From Bosea beijingensis (GTDB lineage: Bacteria > Pseudomonadota > Alphaproteobacteria > Rhizobiales > Beijerinckiaceae), in contig NZ_CP132359.1 of the NCBI RefSeq assembly GCF_030758975.1, positions 3,245,283-3,309,282 of the forward strand: a stretch of 64,000 bases of DNA, given 5' to 3'. Position 1 is the first letter of the stretch, and each line of letters begins with the position of its first letter. Position numbers and translations under genes: made by a program. Below are positions 47,613-55,541 of the stretch, one piece after another. The notes under the pieces were generated by a model. The model was not told where the DNA came from. It did no database searches and saw only the letters and a list, made by a program, of their open reading frames with translations.

Positions 47613-47897
47613 CTAGCATTCGCTGCATGTGGCAGGATTGTAACCTACGGGTGGAGGCGGCCCGCCATATGACCCACCGCCATATGACCCGCCGCGATAT
47701 CCCCCGCCGCCGTATCTTGGATAGCCGCCGTAGCCATGGCCGCCTCCATAAACGGGAGCCTGGACGACCGGGGCAACCGGCGAATCGCAATCGTACTCAT
47801 CGCAGTATGAGCCTGAGTAGGCGTAGGGGCGCTGATCGGCGCAGCCCGCCGCAAGCGTCCCGAGCAGCAAAACCGAAGCAATAGCTGTGATCCGCAT
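47613..47897 (-). CDS. Gly/Tyr-rich small lipoprotein
   Basis: The 94-residue product has a signal and lipobox (LAAGC, Cys about 19). The mature part begins with CDEYDCDS, then a Gly/Tyr/Pro-rich repeat (GGGHGYGGYPRYGGGGYRGG) and ends TCSEC. This is typical of small disordered outer-membrane lipoproteins. It lies between motE and the AMIN/TPR gene on the same strand, with 197-bp and 187-bp gaps, so it may be separate. Function unknown. Confidence 0.6.
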   Translation of the reverse strand: MRITAIASVLLLGTLAAGCADQRPYAYSGSYCDEYDCDSPVAPVVQAPVYGGGHGYGGYPRYGGGGYRGGSYGGGSYGGPPPPVGYNPATCSEC

Positions 47898-48094
47898 GGA
47901 CGTTTCCTCCTGCCGCGATCATCCGCCGCCGGACCTGAACGATTGCTGACCATCCCGAGTTGCACGCCGCCTCGTGACCTTTCGATCCGGATCGCCGCGA
48001 ATGCTTGCAAGGCGCAGGCCGCGCAGCCGGCTTCGATCGATCGCGCTCGCGGCCCGGCTGCCTTCGTCCTGCCGGGCCGAAAGGGATAGCCGGA

Positions 48095-48886
48095 TCAGCG
48101 CTGCGGCGCGGGCGCGATCGCCGGGAGCTCGTTGCCGGGCAGGGGGGCTTCGTTGGCCACGCGCTCGACGGTCGCGCCGCGCCCGCTGGTCGCCAGTGCG
48201 ACGGTGAGCTTCTCGGCCCGATCGGGCGCCATTGCCGCCAGCACTTCCGACATCTTGCGCGGGTTCATCTGCTGGACGACGGGCACAAGCACGTCGAGGC
48301 CAAGGCGGTCGAAGACGCGCGCGGCATCCTTCGGCTTCATCGATTCGTACATGATGACGAGGTTTTTGATCGCCTTCGCCTCGTCGGCGGAGGCCTTGGC
48401 GGCCGGGCTGACCTTCTCTTCCAGAGTCTTGAGGTCGCCGACACGGCCGTCGAGCTTCTTTTCGGCGGAGTTGAGCAGGCGCTCGCGCATTTCGAGTTCG
48501 CGCATCCGGCCTTCCAGTTCCTCGCGGCGCTCGCCGAGGCGTTCCAGGATCGCCTTCTCGGCTGGCGATATCGGCTGGACCGAGCCGTTCATGATGCCGG
48601 CCTTGTTGTTGGGGTTGGCGGCGCGGGCGGATTCGGCCTTGGCCTCGGCTTCCTTCTTGTCAGGATCCTTCTTCGGGTCGGGCGCGGGCACGGAGCCGGT
48701 CGTCTCGGGATCGAAGAGGTAGGGCGCGGTCTTGTTCGCGTTCTTGGCGGCGGCCTGCGCGAACAGCGGCGCGGCGGCCGGAATGTGGCCAGGGACGGGC
48801 TCCGCCGTCCAGGCGAGCAGCTTCAGCGCCAGGAGACCCATGGCGCCGAGAATCACTGCCGGCAGGAGGCGAGGCCGTTCGATCAC
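48095..48886 (-). CDS. motE: MotE family protein (MgtE N-like)
   Basis: The 263-residue product has an N-terminal hydrophobic segment (about 8-28), a coiled-coil middle (EREELEGRMRELEMRERLL region, about 120-170) and a C-terminal MgtE-intracellular-N-like domain (KPKDAARVFDRLGLDVLVPV). In Sinorhizobium MotE is a periplasmic chaperone for the motor protein MotC. Its start overlaps the DUF6468 stop as ATGA. No motC gene is recognisable here. Confidence 0.75.
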   Translation of the reverse strand: MIERPRLLPAVILGAMGLLALKLLAWTAEPVPGHIPAAAPLFAQAAAKNANKTAPYLFDPETTGSVPAPDPKKDPDKKEAEAKAESARAANPNNKAGIMNGSVQPISPAEKAILERLGERREELEGRMRELEMRERLLNSAEKKLDGRVGDLKTLEEKVSPAAKASADEAKAIKNLVIMYESMKPKDAARVFDRLGLDVLVPVVQQMNPRKMSEVLAAMAPDRAEKLTVALATSGRGATVERVANEAPLPGNELPAIAPAPQR

Positions 48887-49338
48887 GCAGCCTGTTCCTC
48901 GAGGCGGCGGGCGGCGCGGGCGCGGATGGCGGCGGCGGACTGGGCCGCGCTCTCAAGGCGCGAGACCGGTGCCGGCGCGGGCGGCGCCTCGACCGGTGCC
49001 GCCTTGGCGCCGACCAGGGTTGCGGCGCTGACGATCTGCCCGATGCGTTCCATCACCGCCTGGCCGGCCTCGACCTGGGCCGCGAGATCGGCGGCATAGC
49101 GCTCCGCGGTGCGCAGACGCTCCTCCAGGGTGCGGTCGCAATCGCCGAGCGTCGACTTGAGGCCGGCGATGGCGCGCTCGGCATTGTCGGTCGCGGTGAT
49201 CAGCGCGCCGACGGTCTGGCGCATCCCGGCCTCGTCCGCCTTCAGGCGCTCGATGCGCTTGGTCAGGACGAAGCAGGTGATGATGGTGGCGACGAGGAGA
49301 CAGGCGACAAGCACTTCGGCGATGAGATTGAGCGTCAT
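48883..49338 (-). CDS. DUF6468 domain protein (flagellar locus)
   Basis: The 151-residue product has one N-terminal membrane helix (about 5-27), a coiled-coil region (KRIERLKADEAGMRQTV to about 95) and an Ala/Pro-rich tail. The family DUF6468 occurs between fliM and motE in alphaproteobacteria, as here. It starts 10 bp after fliM and overlaps motE by four bases, so it is likely part of motor assembly, but no role has been shown in the family to my knowledge. Confidence 0.7.
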   Translation of the reverse strand: MTLNLIAEVLVACLLVATIITCFVLTKRIERLKADEAGMRQTVGALITATDNAERAIAGLKSTLGDCDRTLEERLRTAERYAADLAAQVEAGQAVMERIGQIVSAATLVGAKAAPVEAPPAPAPVSRLESAAQSAAAIRARAARRLEEQAA

Positions 49339-49348
49339 GGCATACCTA

Positions 49349-50476
49349 TCAGGTGGTGGCGCCGAGATGGCTGGCGAGGCTGTCGAAGGCGGCGAGCGTC
49401 GTCTTGGAGCGGCGCAGCGGGTTCACCACCTGCACCGCGATCTTGTCGTCGACCCGGCCGATCCGGCCTTCGGTGACGACGAAGTCGCCGCAGCGCAGCG
49501 AGACGATCGAATCCGGCCGCGCGTCGAACATCAGCGTGTCGCCGATCTCCAGCTTCATGACGCGCTTCAGCGGCATCTGCGTCTCATGGAGCACGCAGGT
49601 GACGTCGACATCGGCCTGCCAGACCTCGGTCGCGAGATGGTTCTCCCAGATCGGATCGCGCCCGAGCTTCTCACCCATGAAGCTTTCGAGCAGCAATTCA
49701 CGGATCGGCTCGATCGTGGCATAGGGCAGCAGGATGTGCAGCGCGCCGCCGCGGCCTTCCATGTCGAATTTCAGCTCGACGCGGATCGCGGCGTTGGCCG
49801 GGCGGGAGATCGAGACGAAGCGCGGGTTGGACTCGACGCGGTCGACGGTGAAGCTCACGGGCGAGAGCGGCTTGAAGGCGGCCTCGGCATCACCCAGGAC
49901 CAGCTCGATGACGCGGCGGACCATGCGGTTTTCGATGGAGGTGAAGGGGCGGCCGTCGATGCGCGGGGCCGGCTGCCCGCGCTTGCCGCCGAACATCGCG
50001 TCGAGGACGGAGTAGATCAGCGAGGACTCGATGGTGATGAGGCCGAAATTGTCCCATTCCTCGGCCTTGAACACCGAGAGCAGCGCCGGCTGCGAGATCG
50101 AGTTGATGTAGTCGCCGAAGCGCACCGAGCGGATGCTCTCAAGCGTGACCTCGACATTGTCCGTGAAGAAATTGCGCAGGCTGGTCGAGAGCAGGCGCAC
50201 CAGACGCTCGAAGATGATCTCGAGCATCGGCAGGCGCTCATAGGCGACCGAGCCGGAATCGACGATCGCCTGGATGCCGTTGCGGGACGTGCCGTCGTCG
50301 CCGCTGGAGAAACCGAGCATCGTGTCGATTTCGTCTTGCGACATCAGGCGATCGGTACCGCCTTCCTGTTCGCCGTCGTCCTCGATGATGTCGGGCATCG
50401 TCGCCCAGCCGGCCGCCATCCCTTCCGGGGTCAGCGGCTCGTCGCTCGGCTTGTTGTTGTCGCGTTCGGTGCTCAT
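49349..50476 (-). CDS. fliM: Flagellar motor switch protein FliM
   Basis: The 375-residue C-ring protein binds phospho-CheY and sets rotation direction. The N-terminal EIDTMLGF motif (near residues 45-60, LMSQDEIDTMLG) is the CheY-binding region; the middle CheC-like domain includes FGDYINSISQPALLSVF; the C-terminal SpoA domain (about 285-370) has LEIGDTLMFDARPD. FliN is not in this window. It follows fliL by 46 bp. Confidence 0.95.
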   Translation of the reverse strand: MSTERDNNKPSDEPLTPEGMAAGWATMPDIIEDDGEQEGGTDRLMSQDEIDTMLGFSSGDDGTSRNGIQAIVDSGSVAYERLPMLEIIFERLVRLLSTSLRNFFTDNVEVTLESIRSVRFGDYINSISQPALLSVFKAEEWDNFGLITIESSLIYSVLDAMFGGKRGQPAPRIDGRPFTSIENRMVRRVIELVLGDAEAAFKPLSPVSFTVDRVESNPRFVSISRPANAAIRVELKFDMEGRGGALHILLPYATIEPIRELLLESFMGEKLGRDPIWENHLATEVWQADVDVTCVLHETQMPLKRVMKLEIGDTLMFDARPDSIVSLRCGDFVVTEGRIGRVDDKIAVQVVNPLRRSKTTLAAFDSLASHLGATT

Positions 50477-50522
50477 CTCTGCGCCGCCATTCCGGTCCGG
50501 TCCACGAGGGCCATCGGCTTGC

Positions 50523-51026
50523 TCACTGCACCAGCAGTTCCTTGAACAGCACGGCGTCGACCTTGGCCGGATAGACCGTCAGGTTGACGCGACGCAGCAG
50601 TTCTTCCTTGAGCCGATACATGCCGGCCGAGCCTTCGAGATCGGAGGGGCGCAATTCGCGCATGAAGACCTGGAAGGCATCCTCGACGCGCGGCAGCAGC
50701 GGCTTGACCTGGTCGGCCGCCTTCGCATCGGCGATCTCCAGCGCGACCTTGAGCTTCATGACCGGCTGGCGATCCTGCTGACCGCCATTGGACATGCTGA
50801 TCATCATGTCCTTCATGTCGAGGAAGGCGACGGGATTCTTGGCCTTGGCCGCGGCTTCCGCAGCCGCGATCTGCTCGGGCGAGGGCTTCTTCAGGAAGAA
50901 CCAGCCGCCGCCGCCGGCCGCCGCCAGCAGCACGACGCCGCCGATGATCATGAAGAGCTTCTTCTTGCTCTTCGGCGCTTCTTCGCCAGAAGCGCCTTCC
51001 TCTGCCGTCTTGGCTTTCTTCGCCAT
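50523..51026 (-). CDS. fliL: Flagellar basal-body protein FliL
   Basis: The 167-residue inner-membrane protein has one helix (about 26-47) after a basic cytoplasmic start (KSKKKLFMIIGG) and a periplasmic stomatin-like domain with PVAFLDMKDMMISM and a conserved C-terminal LTVYPAKVDAVLFKELLVQ. FliL supports the stator. In Caulobacter fliL is a CtrA-controlled class II gene; an exact CtrA box lies 68 bp upstream here. Confidence 0.94.
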   Translation of the reverse strand: MAKKAKTAEEGASGEEAPKSKKKLFMIIGGVVLLAAAGGGGWFFLKKPSPEQIAAAEAAAKAKNPVAFLDMKDMMISMSNGGQQDRQPVMKLKVALEIADAKAADQVKPLLPRVEDAFQVFMRELRPSDLEGSAGMYRLKEELLRRVNLTVYPAKVDAVLFKELLVQ

Positions 51027-51093
51027 CTCGTCACGCGCCCCGGGCCGTCGAGCCGCCTTCTGCCGCCCATGGAGCCACCTTCCCCAATTACGG

Positions 51094-51108
51094 TTAACGC
51101 GTCGTTAA
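51094..51108 (-). promoter_or_regulatory. CtrA box upstream of fliL
   Basis: An exact TTAA-N7-TTAA lies 68 bp before the fliL start and abuts the palindrome at 51112-51126. Confidence 0.75.
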
Positions 51109-51111
51109 GGG

Positions 51112-51126
51112 CGGCAGAATTTGCCG
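51112..51126. promoter_or_regulatory. FlbD/ftr-like palindrome (fliL-flgF)
   Basis: The inverted repeat CGGCA-GAATT-TGCCG lies in the divergent fliL/flgF region, three bases from the CtrA box and centred about 114 bp upstream of the flgF sigma-54 element. The form matches copies at 5675-5689 and 22678-22696. Confidence 0.5.
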
Positions 51127-51225
51127 GGCGTTTCTTGCCGCTCCAGCATCCTGTTCCGGGTCGCGGCGGGGGGTTATCCGCGTGTGTATCTAATAATATC
51201 AGTAGCTTAGAGAGGTTAACCATCC

Positions 51226-51240
51226 TGGCACGTCGCTTGC
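51226..51240 (+). promoter_or_regulatory. Sigma-54 promoter for flgF operon
   Basis: The bases TGGCACGTCGCTTGC fully match the -24/-12 consensus TGGCACG-N4-TTGC. It lies 70 bp before the flgF start, so the leader is about 58 bases. Confidence 0.9.
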
Positions 51241-51310
51241 CAGTATTGGGCCGTGGCGACTGCGCTGGGGAGCGTCGAGGTCGCCGCGGGACATGATCGG
51301 GAGTTAAGCC

Positions 51311-52054
51311 GTGGAGAACGCGCTTCTCATCGGCCTGTCGCGTCAGGTGGCTCTGGCGCGCGAGCTGGACGTCATCGCCAACAACATGGCGAATGTCGGG
51401 ACCAATGGATTCAAGGCGCGCAGCGCGCGCTTCAACGAATTCCTCATGCCTGTGGCGAAGGCCGATGCCTTCAAGCCGGCCGACCGGCCGCTGTCCTATG
51501 TCATCGACAAGGGGACCCCGCTCGATCTGTCGCAGGGCACGATCGAGATGACCGGCAACCCGCTCGACGTCGCGCTGAAGGGCGACAACTACCTCGTCGT
51601 GCAGACGCCGAACGGCGAGCGCTACACCCGCGCCGGCTCCCTCAATATCGACCGGCAGGGCCGGCTCGTCACCCAGACCGGCCTGCCGGTGCTGGGCGAT
51701 GGCGGACCGATCGCCTTCGGTTCCAGCGAACATTCGATGCGCATCGCGGCTGATGGCACCGTGAGCAGCGACCAGGGCACGCGCGGCAAGCTGCGCCAGG
51801 TCCGTTTCGCCGATCCGCGGGCGCTGGCGAGCGAAGGCTCCAACCTGTTCTCCTCGACCACGCCCCCGCAGGCCGCCGGCCTGGAAGCGCGGCTGGAGCC
51901 CGGTGCGATCGAGCGCTCCAACGTCAAGGCCGTGGTCGAATTGACCCGCCTGATGGAGGTGCAGCGCAACTACCAGAGCGTCGCCAACATGATGAGCAAA
52001 TCCGACGAACTGCGCAGCCGGGCGATTTCGCGCCTGGCCGACCAGCAAGCCTGA
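51311..52054 (+). CDS. flgF: Flagellar basal-body rod protein FlgF
   Basis: The 247-residue proximal rod/export substrate has the axial start SRQVALARELDVIANNMANVGTNG-type pattern and the C-terminal LMEVQRNYQSVANMMSKSDEL. It starts at GTG 51311. The order flgF-flgG-flgA-flgH is that of Caulobacter class III operons, and the upstream sigma-54 promoter agrees. Confidence 0.95.
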   Translation: MENALLIGLSRQVALARELDVIANNMANVGTNGFKARSARFNEFLMPVAKADAFKPADRPLSYVIDKGTPLDLSQGTIEMTGNPLDVALKGDNYLVVQTPNGERYTRAGSLNIDRQGRLVTQTGLPVLGDGGPIAFGSSEHSMRIAADGTVSSDQGTRGKLRQVRFADPRALASEGSNLFSSTTPPQAAGLEARLEPGAIERSNVKAVVELTRLMEVQRNYQSVANMMSKSDELRSRAISRLADQQA

Positions 52055-52075
52055 TAGCGGAGAGGAGCACGCACC

Positions 52076-52867
52076 ATGCGCGCCATGCAGACAGCCGCGA
52101 CCGGCATGATGGCCCAGGAGATGAACGTCCAGGTCATCTCCAACAACATCGCCAACGTCCGGACCACCGGCTACAAGCGCCAGCAGATCCATTTCCAGGA
52201 TCTGCTCTACGAGAACTTCCGGCGCGCCGGTTCGGCCACCTCGGACCAGAACACGCAGGCGCCTGCCGGCACCTTCATCGGCTCCGGCGTCAAGACGGTC
52301 TCGACCGGCCGCGTCATGACGCAGGGCAATATCAGCCCGACGGAGAAGCCCTACGATCTCGCAATCCGCGGCGAGGGCTTCTTCCGCATCCGCATGCCGG
52401 ACGGCCGCACCACCTATAGCCGCGACGGCTCCTTCGATCTCGACGCGCAGGGCCAGCTCGTCACCCGCGACGGCTATCAGGTCGAGCCCGGCATCACCGT
52501 GCCGAACAATGCTTCCAGCGTCAGCATCAACGCGCAAGGCATCGTCGAGGCGATGGTGCCCGGGCAGACCGCCCCGCAGCAGCTCGGCCAGATCCAGCTC
52601 GTGCGCTTCGTCAACAAGGTCGGCCTCGAGTCGATCGGCGACAACCTCTATGTCGAGACGGCGGCCTCGGGCCAGCCGATCGACGGCTTCGGCGGCGGCG
52701 AGGGCTTCGGCACGCTGCAGCAGAACTATCTCGAAGAAGGGAATGTCCAAGCGGTGACGGAGCTCTCCTCCCTCATCGCCGCGCAGCGCGCCTACGAGAT
52801 GAATTCCAAGGTCATCACCGCCGCCGACCAGATGATGTCGGCGACGACCCAGATGTTCCGCGGCTGA
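52076..52867 (+). CDS. flgG: Distal rod protein FlgG
   Basis: The 263-residue distal rod subunit has ATGMMAQEMNVQVISNNIAN at the start, GEGFFRIRMPDG in the middle and QRAYEMNSKVITAADQM near the end. Length is the canonical 260-263. It follows flgF by 21 bp with a GGAG site (GAGAGGAG) upstream. Confidence 0.97.
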   Translation: MRAMQTAATGMMAQEMNVQVISNNIANVRTTGYKRQQIHFQDLLYENFRRAGSATSDQNTQAPAGTFIGSGVKTVSTGRVMTQGNISPTEKPYDLAIRGEGFFRIRMPDGRTTYSRDGSFDLDAQGQLVTRDGYQVEPGITVPNNASSVSINAQGIVEAMVPGQTAPQQLGQIQLVRFVNKVGLESIGDNLYVETAASGQPIDGFGGGEGFGTLQQNYLEEGNVQAVTELSSLIAAQRAYEMNSKVITAADQMMSATTQMFRG

Positions 52868-52877
52868 GGGCGCCATC

Positions 52878-53921
52878 ATGATCCGCCTCTCCCTCATCGC
52901 CTTGCTGCTCTCCGGCGCCGCCGCGCTCGCCGCGCCGCCGCAGGGCGAGCCTGCGCCGGTCGCGATGGCTTCGGCGGTTGCGGCTCCCGCTGCCGCGCTG
53001 CCCTCCAGGCTGCAACTGCGCCCGGAGATCAACCTCGCGCGCGACCTCGTCACCTTCGGCGACCTCATTCCGGGCCTTTCCGGCGAGGCTGCCGCGACGG
53101 CGGCTTTCCGGGCGCCAGCGCTCGGCGAGACCGGCACGATCCAGGTCGCACGCATCGTCGAGGCCGCCCGTGCCGCCGGCATCGTCCGCGAGGCGGGCGA
53201 TCTCCAGAGCCAGGGTTTCGCCCAGGTCGTGGTGACGCGCGCCGCCCGCCGCATCACCGCCATGGATCTCGAAGCGGCCGTGAAGACCGGTCTGCAGGAG
53301 CGTTTCGGCGTCGATGCCCGCATCTTCGCGCTGGCGATCGATGGCGGGGCGCCGAGCGTCGCTGTCGAGCCCGAGCTGACCGGCGACGTCGCCGTGGTCG
53401 ATCTCTCCTTCGATGCCCGCTCGCGGAGGCTGCAGGCCCGGCTCGCCGTGCCCGGCAGCACGGCGATGCGCCTGAAGCCGCTGCGCATCTCCGGCCAGCT
53501 CGTCGAGACCATGGAGGTCGTGGTGCCCAAGCGCCTGATCGCCCGCGGCGAGACGCTGGGCAAGGACGACGTCACCGTCGAGCGTCGCCCGCGCGACGGG
53601 CAGGGCAGCGAGATCATCGGCGATGTCCGCTCCGCCATCGACAAGGTCGCTCGCCGTGCCCTGCTCGCCGGCGTGGCGCTGCGCGGCAGCGACGTCCAGC
53701 GCGAGGAGATCGTCGGCAAGGGCGACCTCGTCACCATCGTCTACGAGGCGCCGGGCCTGCTGATCACGCTGCGCGGCAAGGCCACCGAGGCCGGCGCGAT
53801 GGGCGATGTCGTCTCCGTCACCAATCCCCAGTCCAAGCGCGTGCTGCAGGGCAAGGTCAGCGGTCCCGGACGGGTTTCCGTCCAGCCTTCCGCCGCCGGC
53901 CGCGTCGCCAGCGCTCAGTGA
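52878..53921 (+). CDS. flgA: P-ring assembly chaperone FlgA
   Basis: The 347-residue periplasmic protein has a signal peptide (LIALLLSGAAALAA) and a C-terminal SAF domain (about 205-335: VVVPKRLIARGETLGKDDVTVE, then GDLVTIVYEAPGLLI). It assists FlgI polymerisation. It is longer than enterobacterial FlgA (about 220) because of an extra N-terminal domain, normal for alphaproteobacteria. It starts 10 bp after flgG and its end nears the flgH start. Confidence 0.9.
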   Translation: MIRLSLIALLLSGAAALAAPPQGEPAPVAMASAVAAPAAALPSRLQLRPEINLARDLVTFGDLIPGLSGEAAATAAFRAPALGETGTIQVARIVEAARAAGIVREAGDLQSQGFAQVVVTRAARRITAMDLEAAVKTGLQERFGVDARIFALAIDGGAPSVAVEPELTGDVAVVDLSFDARSRRLQARLAVPGSTAMRLKPLRISGQLVETMEVVVPKRLIARGETLGKDDVTVERRPRDGQGSEIIGDVRSAIDKVARRALLAGVALRGSDVQREEIVGKGDLVTIVYEAPGLLITLRGKATEAGAMGDVVSVTNPQSKRVLQGKVSGPGRVSVQPSAAGRVASAQ

Positions 53922-53938
53922 GTTCCGTGGAAACCGCC

Positions 53939-54691
53939 ATGTACGCCAACCGTCTCGCCAAGCTTTCCGGGCTTCTGCTGCTGACCGCCTCGCTCGGCGC
54001 CTGCGGCATGGGCGACCGCCTCGCCAATGTCGGCCAGGCGCCGACGCTCTCGCCGATCGAGGACCCGACGGCGGCCAAGGGCTACAAGCCGGTGCAGATG
54101 CCGATGCCGGAGGTGGCGCACGCCTCGTACGCGCCGAACTCGCTCTGGCGCACCGGCTCGCGCGCCTTCTTCAAGGACCAGCGCGCCCGCAATGTCGGCG
54201 ATCTCGTCACCGTCAAGGTCAAGGTCACCGACCGCGCCCAGCTCAACAACACGACCAAGCGCAGCCGCAAGAACGGCGAGGATCTCGGCGCCGAGAACGC
54301 CTTCGGCTTCGAGAACAAGCTCGACGGCTACCTGCCCAACGGTGCCAAGGCCTCCTCGCTGCTGAAGCTCGAATCCGACGGCTCCAGCGAGGGTGCTGGC
54401 TCGGTCAACCGCTCCGAAACCTTGGCGACCAATGTCGCTGCGGTCGTCACCCAGAACCTGCCCAACGGCAATCTGGTGATCGAGGGCAAGCAGGAGATCC
54501 GGGTCAACTTCGAGGTGCGTGAGCTGATCGTCGCCGGCGTGATCCGGCCCGAGGACATCGAATCCGACAACACGATCGAGTCGACCAAGATCGCCCAGGC
54601 CCGCATCGCCTATGGCGGCCGCGGCCAGATCACCGATGTCCAGCAGCCGCGCTACGGCCAGCAGGTGATGGACATCCTCCTACCTTTCTGA
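53939..54691 (+). CDS. flgH: Flagellar L-ring lipoprotein FlgH
   Basis: The 250-residue outer-membrane ring protein has a lipoprotein signal (LLLLTASLGAC, Cys about 20) and conserved DQRARNVGDLVTVKVKVTDRA and RPEDIESDNTIESTKIAQARI segments. ATG 53939 is preferred; GTG 53918 overlaps the flgA stop and would add seven residues. It is last in the flgF-flgG-flgA-flgH operon. Confidence 0.95.
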   Translation: MYANRLAKLSGLLLLTASLGACGMGDRLANVGQAPTLSPIEDPTAAKGYKPVQMPMPEVAHASYAPNSLWRTGSRAFFKDQRARNVGDLVTVKVKVTDRAQLNNTTKRSRKNGEDLGAENAFGFENKLDGYLPNGAKASSLLKLESDGSSEGAGSVNRSETLATNVAAVVTQNLPNGNLVIEGKQEIRVNFEVRELIVAGVIRPEDIESDNTIESTKIAQARIAYGGRGQITDVQQPRYGQQVMDILLPF

Positions 54692-55070
54692 GCCGCACGA
54701 ACGGCCCACACGAAATTCCGAACGGCGCGGAACGCTCCCCCCTTGTCTCCGTGCCGGACGGACGGCGGTCTCTCCCGAGCCGCCACCATCCCGGCCGCCC
54801 GCCACGCTCCCCAAGCTTTCCAAGGTTGGCGGCCCGAAGCCCCGCGTTCTCCCGACGCGGGGCTTTCTCATGGCGTCCTGAAAGGCGCCGCTCGCGCGGG
54901 TATCCGCATTCCAGCGTTCGGCTCTTCCTGAAGGCCGGCAATGACATCGCCCGACTAGTTGACCTTCCGGCATCCTTGGGCTGTGATGATAGGGCGTCTG
55001 CTGTCGCGACAAGGCTTTGGGGGAGCCGTGCAGCAGTTCTGCCTAAGTCTCCCGCGAGAGGAGTACCGTC
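54692..55070. other. Intergenic region between flgH and membrane gene
   Basis: No convincing gene is seen in this 379-base stretch. It holds the terminator at 54838-54866 and a GAGAGGAG ribosome binding site (about 55053-55060) for the next gene. Confidence 0.6.
54838..54866 (+). terminator. Terminator after flgH operon
   Basis: A nine-base-pair stem (AGCCCCGCG/CGCGGGGCT) with a nine-base loop is followed by TT. It lies about 146 bp past the flgH stop. Confidence 0.7.
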
Positions 55071-55541
55071 ATGACGGCAGCCGTTCATCCTGCTGCTCCG
55101 CATGCGCTCCCGTCCTTCATCACCGCGCCAGGGGATACGGATACCCTGACAGTCGTTGCAGCCGTCGTTCTCATCGGAGCGGTCCTGGGCGTGGGCCTGC
55201 TTTTCCTGCGCCTTCACACCTTGCCCGAGCGCATGGCGCATAAGTCGCACAAGCTCCAGTTCGAGATCGTGGCTGTGCTCGGCCTGCTCGCGCTGTTCAC
55301 GAGTATCCATCTGTTCTGGGTGGCCGGGCTGCTGCTCGCCCTGATCGACCTTCCCGATATTTCCGGAACGTTCGGCCGGATGGCGAACGCGCTGGAGACG
55401 ATTGCCGGCAAGGCCCCGGACGATAGCGAGGAGTTGGCCGCGCCACCGGCAAAGGCAGAGGTCGCCGGGCCGCCCAAGGCCCCTCCGGAAAGCCCGCCGC
55501 GCGCCGCTGCCGGGATGGCCGAGGAGAAGGGTCATGCTTGA
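55071..55541 (+). CDS. Small inner-membrane protein, unknown
   Basis: The 156-residue product has two hydrophobic segments (about 25-47 and 63-90) and an acidic, Pro/Ala-rich tail (about 105-156). It has a good GAGAGGAG ribosome site. The HlyD-type gene begins eight bases before its stop, so the pair is coupled. The pairing suggests a partner of the adaptor protein; the family is not recognised. Confidence 0.55.
   Translation: MTAAVHPAAPHALPSFITAPGDTDTLTVVAAVVLIGAVLGVGLLFLRLHTLPERMAHKSHKLQFEIVAVLGLLALFTSIHLFWVAGLLLALIDLPDISGTFGRMANALETIAGKAPDDSEELAAPPAKAEVAGPPKAPPESPPRAAAGMAEEKGHA

Noticed and set aside
47613..47897. Gly/Tyr repeats as a CRISPR or tandem DNA repeat
   Set aside because: The DNA repeats are short and irregular and code for a Gly/Tyr-rich lipoprotein in a good frame.
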